Positions 47,190-57,750 of a DNA stretch of 64,000 bases are shown here, in pieces; the stretch's first letter is position 1; each line of letters starts with the position of its first letter. Source of the stretch: Taenia hydatigena (Eukaryota > Platyhelminthes > Cestoda > Cyclophyllidea > Taeniidae). Below the pieces are notes generated by a model. That model was not told where the DNA came from. It made no database searches and saw nothing but the letters and a program-made list of their open reading frames with translations. The stretch is taken from assembly GCA_036345935.2 (NCBI GenBank), contig JADWOT020000010.1, forward strand, positions 9,527,643 to 9,591,642, given 5' to 3'. The translations under genes were made by a program, and so were the position numbers.

Positions 47190-50156
47190 TTTCATTGCAC
47201 TGTGTCAGCAGAGCATGTACGCAATCCTTCTATCATACGGCCGTCAGTCTACTGTCCTGCAGACAACACTGCTGCCAATTAACTTTAATTACGCAGGCAA
47301 ACTGAGCCGTCCTGCGAGGTGACGATGGGAAGTATGATCGGCAGGGACATTGCCTTCGGTACACTCGCATCACCGTTTTCTGCATCCTGCACAACAAAAC
47401 ATTAGGTCAACACGAAGATTATTGACACGCGTTTCAATTCCGTTTTTATCAAACTTCGTCATAGCATTTAAGTTGGGCTTCCTTAGTAGAGTTGGAGAAG
47501 AGGGAAGTGGTGATCGCAGGGCCAGCAGGTGTGATTGCCTATACAAATGGAAGTTTGTTTGTTTGGATGGAATTGAACCCAGGCGAAGGGAACAACAGTC
47601 AGTCTAATTAACACACACTCCTTACCAAGAGAATGAGTTGCGTACTCAAAAGAGACAAGCAGATGTTCAAAAGCCATTCATAAATGCTTCTGAGCGCTTA
47701 GGAGTGTGGGTGGAACAAGAGGCCTCCTACCAAACAATTCAACTGCGTGCACTTGACGAGTCCCACGGTGTCGCTCCATCATGTCCTGATGCTCCTTATG
47801 AGCATCATCACCACCATTGACGACTATGAGGTGATTTGCTTTTCATTGTTGTTCATTCAGGTCAAGATTTCGGACCAGACCGAAGTAGCGACCGATGTCT
47901 CTGAATTCGTAAACCCACTAGGACTAAGTGCTTTCCACTATGGCTTGGATCTTGGAGATGAAAAGACCTTCTTCAGGCCTCTAATCGGCTTGGTGTTGGG
48001 GTGCTTTCACTTTCCAACATGTCACGGTGACTGTGTGGTTACTAGCGCCACCATTAAGCTTTGCTCAAACTCAGTCACCACTTCAATTCTGCATCTCAGC
48101 TCCTTTAGGATAGTAGCGGTTCCTTTGCTAACAAACCCACTTATGAGGCAGCAAGGAACTTGTGCCACTGGTACTCCGGAAGCTACCTACTCTACCCTAA
48201 TCGAATTGTAAACAAGATATTCTGCCAGCTCTAATGTCATAATTCATGGTTTTGTTATTTCTTTTAATGAACCACTACTCCCACCCTTTTTCTCAGTAAA
48301 CAATAAAGAAAAGCTTACTCCTCATGCATGCTTTGACAGAAAATCACAAAAAAATTTTGAGATGTAGTATCCGTAGGTGTCTTTGTTATGCCTCGGCGTC
48401 AAAGACATGAGACACCAGTTGATGTGCTCACTTCGCGTTGTTTATTGCGGTACCTGGGCCGTTCAGGGCGGCACGAAGCTGCTGGACTTTCGGGAGAAGA
48501 TAGCTTACAGCCTGTTCACCACTAAAACTCCCCATCTGCCTGTACATCCGTTCGTAAGGGTCATGGAGTTCTCTAATTGCCACTACCCTCAATAATTTAC
48601 AGTAATGCGAATAACCTTGACCTTGACGACAAGTTCTAAAACCTAACTTGACCTTAAAGCAGGGGCAAAACCATTAATCCTTGGTATGTTGCCCTTTATT
48701 GTCCTTGCTGATCTCCCTCACTTACTTCCATCCACCTTCCTTAGACCAGTACTTGTCTTTATCAACATCTCGGACAATAATCCTACTTTCGTGGTTGACA
48801 AACCCTTAGTGAGCACCCTACGAACCATTTTTGAACTTGAATATACCCAACACCGGAACTACAGAAGGTGGTTGGCTATCTCCTTGGCTTCGTGGTTCAT
48901 TCTCCCTCCCAGAATCACATTCAAGTAACTAAAAAGGCTGGTTTGTGTGTCGACTCACCCAGTGAATCATGAATCATGTAGACTAGACTGTCTGCGTTGG
49001 AGAGCAAGACTAAATAGTCATCTACGCTGAAGGGTATCATTTTGAGGTGCACGGGATACGGTAAAGCTCAAACTGTTCATACTTGCATGAATGAGAGATC
49101 CCGCAGACAACTTGACGCAACGTTGCGAGACAATGACATCAAAAAACTAATAGCTGGCCCTTCTTCGCTTATTTTAAGCATGTTGGTGATAGCTTTTTGT
49201 AGAACCAAGGAGGACTATTTGATCAGGTAACTGTCTTCCTTCCTTGTCCTTTCACACTTCTGCCTTACAAGAACATTTACTCATATTTTTTTAGTAAAAT
49301 GTTCTTTCTCTTTCTTTGTATTTTCTCCGCTACCATAGTAACTAAGTACTAAGAGGACCGACTTCATTTTCCCAGTTGGGAGTGTTCATGATGACGTCTT
49401 TTGCCCGTCAGTATCAACAGCTTAAGTTGATTCGAAGGCAGAAATTGGGACCTTGCCTCTGTTGCAACCTAGTGGCTGGTGGAATGCGAGTCATTTGAAG
49501 GGCCTTTGCTGCTGCCAATGGCATCGCGAAGGCTGCGCGTCATCAGCGAAGCCAGGTGTGTCAATTGAATGCTTTATAAGCAGAGAGCATCTCGCAGAGC
49601 AGTAGCTCTCCCCAAGAGGGCCTTTGGTAAGGACCGTGTCATTCACCTTTGAGCAGGTGACTGGGTAAGTCGACAAGAATCTACTTTACCTACGCGAATT
49701 CGACAACTTTGATGCGAATTAGTTCGCCTTCTTACTCATTTGTGTAATTTCACCATGTTGAATGATTTCTTATCAAAAAGTTTTTTGACTTCTTCCTTGA
49801 TGCATTAGGAGTGAAAAAGAACGCCAGGCATTAGTGAAATCGTACCGAGCACTGCGATCACATCAGGACTGTTGGACTTGCCTCCTCGACTTCTGACTAG
49901 TGACACGTGGCCGTGGTCCGCAATAAGTCCTGACTGTATGCGCTAAGATTTAACGTCCTTGCAGACTTACCTGTTCTAGTAACCCCTCACTTGTGAATTT
50001 TAACCTCTTGTAGAGCATTTTTATTTTCTGGTAATGCATTGCCTCTGTCTCATACATGACCCTTACATCCATCCTCTTCTGCGTCCATTTCGATTTAATA
50101 TAAACAGAGGTGATTTTACGCCCTCCTGCCTCATCACTGTTTGGCTCATTTTACAG
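47190..50156. other. Boundary region, no supported gene
   Basis: This lies between the duplicated cluster and the conserved genes. About 48055-48140 resembles 41870-41970, a stray fragment of the duplicon. A stretch near 47560-47585 on the minus strand matches a tRNA B-box-like pattern but does not fold as a tRNA. The ORF at 47747-48211 (+) is unrecognised. A promoter and non-coding first exon for the next gene may lie here. Confidence 0.4.
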
Positions 50157-50180
50157 ATTTTCGACTGTCGAAAGGGAGAG

Positions 50181-52778
50181 ATGGTCATTTCATTTCGTAT
50201 GCTGCTCCGTATCTTCGAGGCAGCGTTGATAGTGGGATCGTTGGCTTATCTGTACCACTGCTTGTTCCAAGTAACCTTAAGTGGACATGTCCTCCCAACG
50301 ATTGCTTCAAGCAGAGTCGATATTAGCGATTGCCAGAGGGACGTGGCTCTCGCCTTCTTCTCGTCCATCCAATCACCTGCACACAAGAATTGTCGATTCT
50401 ATCTTGATCGTTTTCCCATCAAGCGAGATCGTGATGGTGACATGGATATTGCAGTCACCATAGCAGTAAAGAATGACGTGCGACCAGTGGCTCGAATCCT
50501 GCGAATGATTCACAGAGTAAACAACTACTACTGCATCCATTTGGAACGAAATGCTGATCCACTACTCCAAGCAGCAATGAAGGGTCTAGTCACCTGTTAT
50601 GATGGAAATGTTGAGTTAGTTCCGAAGGACTCCAGCATTGAAGTGACATCCAGTGGTGCTGGTGTCTTACAAGCTCATTTGGTCTGCGCTAAGCAAGCCC
50701 TAAGCCGCAGTGCAACGTGGAAATACTTAATGAACATTGACGATGACCAGTTTCCCTTGAGAACGAATTTGGAGATTATGGCCATCCTGCAAGCCCTCAG
50801 GGGATCCAATCTGGTGGAGGCCTTTGCAGATAGCAATCCCAATTCAAAAGAAAACAATAAGAATCTGCCCTTAAATGTGAGTTTGCGTGATGTTTGCCTT
50901 GCCTTTGCCAACGTCCATTTTATTTTCTTGGGCCAGTGAAGCATGATTGAGGCCCCTAATTTGTCCACGCTCACCCTCCCTCGTTTCAATTTCCAGCAGT
51001 GTAGTCTTCTGGAGGGAGGTTTTGGCAAATTCATCCACTTTTCTAACTAGAGTCCCCACTTGACTGCTCAGAACACCTTAGCACTCCACACTTTGTGCAT
51101 GCGACAGGCAGTAATGACGTGACAGACACATTCCACTTGCCGCCTCCTTTGAACTGCCTGCCAACGCCAACGCAAGTAATTCAGTAGTAGACGATGACGT
51201 CACCACAAAGTATGCGAATTCACACTTGAAAACGTGTTTCTTTCTTTTTATTTAGGGATTCGATGTTGTTAGCCTTTGGGTAGACTGTCGGTGCGTCACT
51301 TCTTCGCAAGCAATGCTTAAGGTGGATTCTTTTTGTTATAAAAATTGCACTAAGTGGAAAATCAACTGTAGGAAAGGTAGAAGGGTGAGAGGTGGTGCTC
51401 CTACTTTGCAGGCAGTGTCTCAGGTCAATGTCCTGCAGCCTTTAATAGCGGTCAGGCTTAAACCCACGCCTGGCAAAGCGGTGAGATGACTACTTGGGTG
51501 ATCATGCTCCCAACTCGCCTAAGCCATGCAGTAATGCAAGAGTTCGCGCATTTAAAATGCAGAGTTGTCGCTTTGAGAAGCTGTTCGGCCAAAACACTCA
51601 ATTTGTTCTACTTGTACTTCTAATGATCTAAAGATTCATTCTGTAATTCAACTTTACCTCACTGGCCTGCCAAGCTTAGACTTTCTGTGGTTTATGTTCT
51701 TGCGTCAAAAATGACTACACCTCCTTTGTTTGATTTGGGCATTTCTTGCCAACTTTGAGTGCCAAATACTAGCACACTTATGGCTCCCCATCCGTATGCT
51801 AGAAAGTACTTGGATCTCATATAAGTAGTATCGGCCGACCCTGAAAATTCTCCCAAACATGTACCACTTAATGCCGTTTTCCCTTTAATGGTCTTGTCTT
51901 GTGATGTTTTCCCGAGAGATGGGAGCAAATCACTTGTCCTGCCACTCAATTACAAGTCGTCTCATGTTGCCTTGGGATAGGTTTTTCCAGATTTTTAAGA
52001 AAATTTTGCACAAAGTGAAGGCCTTTTAGCGTGCTTTAGAAATGACCTTTTGAGTGCAATTTAATTCTCCTCAGCCAAATGACCTCTTCATCCGGTTCCC
52101 TTTGGGATGTTGCAGGACTGAGGAGTGGGGCTGCCTCCTGCGGCCTAAATGCCCTTCACTAAGTTAGTAGTTTTAGCCATTTTTGGTTGACTCAACAACT
52201 AAACCATGTAGGTGTTGCGCAGCTCTTGTTCGAGAAACAATATTGTTCATGTATCTGTGTAATTGCAGGCTGCTTGGTACAACGGTACCCTCCACGGAGC
52301 TTATAGACGAGAATTTTTAGAGAGTGCCCTGCTAGGCCAATCTGTGGAGCCCCTTCGACAGTACCTGCTCGACAACAAATCGCTGATCAATCCGGAGAAG
52401 TATTTCTTTCCTATTTTGGTCTACAATGCTCAATTGCACCTGCCAGGAGCATGTGAGAGGGCGCCCAGTCCTCCTAGTGAGGTGAATTTCGGTTTCCTTG
52501 CCGATTTGCGCATTCGAGATAATTATGGAGTTCGATGCGCTACCAAGTATGTCGACCATGTGTGTCTCCTCGGAAATGAACACCTGCAAATGCTCAAATC
52601 GGCGTCACACCTCTTTGCGTCCAAATTTCAAGTCGATTATGAGCCGGAGGCCTTCACAGACCTCGAGCAGTGGTACTTTGACCGGATTAAGGCTGAAATG
52701 GAGATGAACGTGGTCTCTCAATCATCCTTCGATACTTACATCTACTCCAGACTTTTCTGCACACAGCATCACATTTGA
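50181..52778 (+). CDS. GT14 beta-1,6-N-acetylglucosaminyltransferase-like protein (2 exons)
   Basis: Exons 50181-50876 and 52269-52778 join in phase 0 (ttaaat|gtgagt and attgcag|gct) to give 401 aa. Residues about 8-30 form a signal anchor (ALIVGSLAYLYHCLF), so it is a type II Golgi membrane enzyme. Family landmarks are YYCIHLERNAD (117-126), MNIDDDQFPLRTNLEI (184-199, the GT14 D-F-P-L segment), WYNGTLHGAYRREF (235-248) and NPEKYFF (273-279), whose Glu275 lines up with the catalytic Glu of core 2 enzymes. Nine luminal cysteines are present, the number typical of core 2/I branching enzymes. The likely reaction is transfer of GlcNAc from UDP-GlcNAc in beta-1,6 linkage to O-glycans; acceptor type and even donor are inferred, since GT14 also includes xylosyltransferases. 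An acceptor (ttttacag, ending 50156) lies 24 nt before the ATG. In-frame Met codons further upstream are less likely starts. Confidence 0.85.
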
Positions 52779-54201
52779 CCTGCTACACTTGATATGGTGC
52801 ATTAGAATAACCCATTTTCCACTTTGTACCAGCAAAGTGTATTTCTGCTTCGTTTTGTGCTTTTTGCCGTTCAACAGGCTTCCGAGTTGCACGGACATGC
52901 AGATGGCTTGAGTCGGTAAGGACAGGAGGGATCGTAAGGTGCAGAATTGGACTTTTTCCTCATTAAAATTCACATCTTGCGAAAACAGAGGGGGCACTTT
53001 TACTAGAAACCAACTATAATTGCCGATGTAGCTGTTCCATTCTCAAGGTGTGAATCAATCTGTGAGTTGAGACATCCAATGGGTCTGAGAAGATGGTGGC
53101 TTGGGATCCGTTTAATGCGTGTCAAGATCTGCCTCACCGGCACTGATGCCGCCTACAGAGAGCGCTGAGGCGAGAGCGCACCAGTTTCTGTCTCCTGAAC
53201 TGTGAACAAGGTCTAATGGCAGGTTTTTCGTCAGATTATTTGCCATATCTCGACCTCTGCCATGCCTTGTAAGTTTTCCGCGAGGTTTATCTTTTTAATC
53301 ACCCAGACAAAAGGGCTGAGATCCCACTACAGTGAGTGAGGACGTTGTTTCCTTCCAGATGAGGTGAACGTGAAGGAAAAGTGTAGATGTACTTCCGCAA
53401 TCAAGCTGTGAGAGTCAATAGGCTTCCGATTGGTCTTGCCTACTCACCCTTTACATCCTATGCTAAGGTCCGTGAATGAAACAAAAAGAATAATTTATTT
53501 AACGCATAAAGCCGATCAGTAGTCATCCCCCGTCAGCTAAAAGCAACAGCCGACAATTGATCTCCTGTGATACTAGCTCATTGATGTGTTGTAGCCTACG
53601 CCCTTCACATCTACCTAATCTCTCTAATCCAACCACCCACGCTCTCTCTCTCTCACACACACACCAATTTCACTTGAACAACAAACCGGGTGCCGGGAAA
53701 GTTGCTCTCGATCCCATCATTGTGAATGTACCCCAGTGACATAAAAACTCCCATTCGAAGTGTGAGCCATGCCTACACCAATAGCACGTTTTTTTTTTTC
53801 GAGCCCTCTTCCCATTTGTTGCAATTATGCCTCTCAAGAGGACTCATTCAAGGTGAAATGGTTTTTGAGCAAAGTTATAGCAGTGATAAGGTGAGTCAGC
53901 AAAGAAGAATTGCATGCATCGCATCGTGAGAGAATAAACAGAACTAAAATTAGGTATAACACTTGAGAGAAGAGAAGCCTGTTCATTGGTCTAAAAATAC
54001 GTCCACTGGACGCTGCGTGTCTAAATCCCCCTCCCCCTGTCCCTCCTCCTCCACCTGCAAGAGAGCTTGGACGCACCAGCATTGATCGATGACCTTACCC
54101 GCGCGCACGCTCTTGAACCAATGAGCGTAGAGGATGGCAGAAATCCTCCTCATACGTTGAGTTCTCTACCTCCAGCTCTACACTCGCGCTCCTCTGTGGC
54201 C
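52779..54201. other. Spacer with microsatellite and possible 5' exon of the next gene
   Basis: It contains a (CT)n(CA)n run at 53641-53665 and a T10 run near 53790. A strong polypyrimidine tract at about 54018-54056 ends in an AG near 54060, a likely splice acceptor for the convertase gene. An in-frame ATG at 54121 precedes the chosen start. No other gene was seen. Confidence 0.5.
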
Positions 54202-56803
54202 ATGCAAGTAGGCTTGGGCTGTCTCGTGGTGTTGTGGCTCTCAGTGAGCCCAATTTCGGCTCGAATCCGTACCAATCAATGGTTGGTTCGTCTTCAAACT
54301 GACGGTCAAGAAGGCCGAGATGCACTCAAAGCTCGAGCTAAGCAAATAGCAGCTGAAATTGGATTCAGGACGTGGCTAGAAGACTATGACACTTACCTTC
54401 ATCCCAACGAATTCCTCTTTCTACATCCAAACCCAAAACAGTCAAGCAAATCTATCCGGGACATCCTAGTTGGTCATCCAAGCATTGAAAGTGCTGAAGA
54501 GTTGAGGGGTTATAAACGCACCAAACGTGGCTTTCGATCTATTGAAAGTGAAGAACAAAAGTCCCCAGGAAGAGTGCTTTCACCACTCGGGGCTGAAATC
54601 GTCCGTGAACTATCCTCAGATCCACTTTTTCGTAAAGAGTGGTATATTCATAACACAGGACAAGCTGAAGGCACACCAGGTCTCGACTTGAATGTTCTCT
54701 CCGCTTGGGCTCAAAACATTACGGGTCGGGGAGTTGTAACAGCGATTATGGATGACGGGATAGACTACCTTCATCCCGATATTGCACCTAACTACGCAGC
54801 TGAAGCGAGTTACGACTTCTCGGGCAACGATGCTTTCCCCTATCCACGATACACCGACGACTGGTTCAACTCGCATGGGACACGATGCGCTGGTGAGGTG
54901 GCAGCTGTTGCTGGCAACGGTGTTTGTGGTGTCGGTGTGGCGCCTAATTCTCGTGTCGCTGGACTACGCATGCTTGACCAGCCCTACATGACCGATCTCA
55001 TTGAAGCTGCCGCTATGTCACAGGCCAGAGACATCATTGACATCTACTCTGCCAGTTGGGGACCCACTGATGATGGCAAAACTGTCGATGGACCAAGAAA
55101 TCAAACTATGCAGGTTACTTATTTGCTTTATCAGTAGGATAGCAGAAAGCTCTAGCAAACACGTTACGTAAACCATGCTAGGAGAAAGTTGGGGCTTATT
55201 TATTCCCTTTCACATCAAAATTCTAATTAACTTTTAAATGGCGTTCACATTTGACGCCACAGTGGACAAATGAGACTTATTACTTTAGGCGATTGTTGAC
55301 GGCGTGAATAAGGGCCGAGGAGGCAAGGGTTCGCTTTTCGTCTGGGCGTCAGGTGATGGAGGTCCTGAAGACGACTGCAATTGCGATGGTTATGCCGCCT
55401 CCATGTGGACCATTTCGATCAACTCGGCGACAAATGATGGTCAGACTGCCAGCTATGATGAATCCTGTGCGTCGACTCTTGCATCAACCTTCTCGAATGG
55501 CAAGTCAATGCTGAGGTTAGTAACGTCTCCAGGTTTTGAGGGGCTATAAGGAATTTAGGAGTGACTCTCTAAAATATACACTTTGCTTGAATGAACCAAC
55601 TGAGGCATTAGTAAGAGGCCTGAATGGGTTCCGGTATGTTTTGAGTCCGAATTTAGACCATCTCTGTGATTTGATTGGTTGCGGTAGAAGTACTTCAATA
55701 AAATTGAATCCAATTATCAAAAGAATGAAGATCTTTCGATATCAGCAATGCAGCTAAACTTGCCTTAGCCATCGCGATTAGGTTTCTGGATTGTATGATG
55801 CTAAAAAGCGATGCTAAGCGCCAGGGCCCTTCGTTCCTGAAGTGGATTACAAGATCTGGAACGGAATGTGGACACCTGGAGACATCCTTAGATACATGAT
55901 TCTAAAAACCACTTTTTACCAAGATATCAGTAGTACAAGCTGTAAGGGTAATTATTCTAATCCAGCCTTGACGCGGGAGTGGGAACGGTGGATCTCTATG
56001 GAAACTGCACTCTCCATCATTCGGGAACTTCAGCTGCGGCTCCAGAAGCAGCTGGAGTTCTTGCACTGGCACTGGAAGCAAACCCCGAGCTAACTTGGCG
56101 AGACATGCAACATTTGATAGTGCTCACCTCCAAGCGCAATCATCTCTACGATCGAGAAGGCACTCACAACTGGACTATCAATGGTGCTGGTTTGGAGTTC
56201 AACCACCTCTTTGGATATGGCGTTCTCGACGCCGGTGACATGGTTCGAATGGCCAAATTGTGGAAGACTGTGCCAGAACGGTTTCACTGTATTGCAGGCA
56301 TTTTCAACGGCCGTAAGGTTGTCACTGTCGGCAGGCCTATCCAGCTGGAGCTCTACACAGAATCCTGTCAGGGGAATCCCGAAAGTCAAGTTAACTTCAT
56401 TGAACACGTCCAAGCCTTCATCAGCATTCGAGCCAGTCGAAGAGGAGATTTGGTGATGTTCCTTACTTCCCCTATGAATACCACTTCGATGATTCTCGGA
56501 GCTAGACCGAAGGACTCGGATTCGCGCAGGGGCTTCACTAAGTGGCCTTTTATGACAACACACATGTGGGCTGAGAGTCCGAGGGGTACGTGGAAACTAA
56601 CGGTGGGTCTGGACCCACAGAAGCACCGCACCCACAAAGGTGCAGATCCTGCCCTGGGACATGCAGTGCTGACTGAGTGGATCCTGATGATTCATGGAAC
56701 ACAGGAGCCGCCCTACACAGCTCTACCGGATAGTGCAAGTCAGCTGGTGCCAAAATTAGGGCTCGTGAAGCGGCAACACCTATCAGAAAGATTTTCGTCA
56801 TGA
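54202..56803 (+). CDS. PCSK2: Proprotein convertase 2 (PC2-type, 3 exons, 658 aa)
   Basis: Exons 54202-55113, 55289-55515 and 55966-56803 join in phases 0 and 2. The start at 54202 puts a signal peptide (MQVGLGCLVVLWLSVSPISA) at the N-terminus; an in-frame ATG at 54121 would add 27 residues. A propeptide follows, with its cleavage site at KRTKR109-G110. The catalytic triad is Asp184 (MDDGID), His225 (NSHGTRCAGEV) and Ser402 (SGTSAAAPEAAG). The oxyanion-hole residue is Asp327 (WASGDGG), where other kexin-like convertases have Asn; that is diagnostic for PC2. A P domain with RRGDL (538-542) follows. The length is close to human PC2 (638 aa), and there is no C-terminal membrane span. It cleaves neuropeptide and hormone precursors after dibasic sites in dense-core granules; PC2 enzymes normally need the chaperone 7B2, which is not in this window. 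Confidence 0.95.
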
Positions 56804-57750
56804 ACGTGCCCTTTTTTCCAATTCCTATTTCATTTTCACTTCATCTTCCACTTGTTGTTGCGTTCTTGTCATGTGATTTTCCCAAGTACTCAGTCATGAT
56901 TTCAGATTGATTAATTTTGATCTATTTTTGAGCAACTGTTGGTCTGTGTGCGTCTAGTCAGAAATTTGCTATACCGTTGGTGAATGTCTTCTTTTTTCTA
57001 AAACGATTCAAATTCTTTTTAGTTTATGACATATGGAAATGCATAAGCGCATGACTTTCTACTTAATCAAGCACACGTGAGTCGTCGGTAGGCATCCAGA
57101 AATTAGTGTTAAAACTTTTAATTAGGCAGAGATTGAAAGAGCTAGCAAAGTGGGTAAGCTTTCGCGTTTATTTAACAATAGCACTATTTCACGCAGTTCC
57201 ATTCAGATTATGACCCAATTTAGTCATCATATGGATAAATAGTTCGACTTAAATAGAAGTTTCTTCATCAAATAAGGGGAAATCGATGGATGAAGAAACT
57301 TAGAAAGTGATGAGTTGCTAACTCCTCGAAAAACACTTCTGTTTTGATCTGTTAGCAGCTGTCCAAAAAGCTATTATTTAGTAAAAAAGCAATGCTTACA
57401 ATGATTTCTCACGCAAAACTCAAAACCACTCCACACAAGCAATAATTTAAAAACAAAGGTGCCAAATGCGGTGAAATATTGTCTGCCTGTGCCACTGTAT
57501 CTTAAAAATGTTAACTATCATGAATCTTTGAAGTTTAATCAGCATAGGCTTGTTTCCATTACCTCTAAGGACGAATGTTTTGATTCGAGGGTTCATTGGT
57601 TAATAGGTACAAAGACGGACCTTTGTGCTCATTTATAGTAACTAAGCCTGAGGAAATTCCCGTCCAGGTGCGATAACAATGGTAATGCATTACTCTTGTA
57701 TTTACGCTGTTCCTATCATCACGTAGAATGATTACGGCCAAAGTCAGCCC
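56804..57750. other. Spacer between PC2 and the SNARE gene
   Basis: It holds the PC2 3' UTR and probably the promoter of the next gene. No clear canonical polyadenylation signal, ORF or repeat could be assigned. Confidence 0.4.

Noticed and set aside
1..47190. Retrotransposition as the way the family spread
   Set aside because: Copies share several kilobases of non-coding flank on both sides and no poly-A tail was seen at the 3' ends, so DNA-level duplication fits better.
47560..47640. tRNA-like B-box on the minus strand
   Set aside because: It matches the B-box pattern but the T stem does not pair and no acceptor stem or A-box is convincing. It could at most be an old tRNA-derived SINE.
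47747..48211. 154-codon ORF before the conserved gene block
   Set aside because: There is no recognisable family. Its 3' part overlaps a duplicon fragment that is non-coding elsewhere.
55979..56803. Independent gene starting at 55979
   Set aside because: It is exon 3 of PC2. The acceptor at 55963-55965 and phase 2 join it to exon 2 with the family sequence restored.
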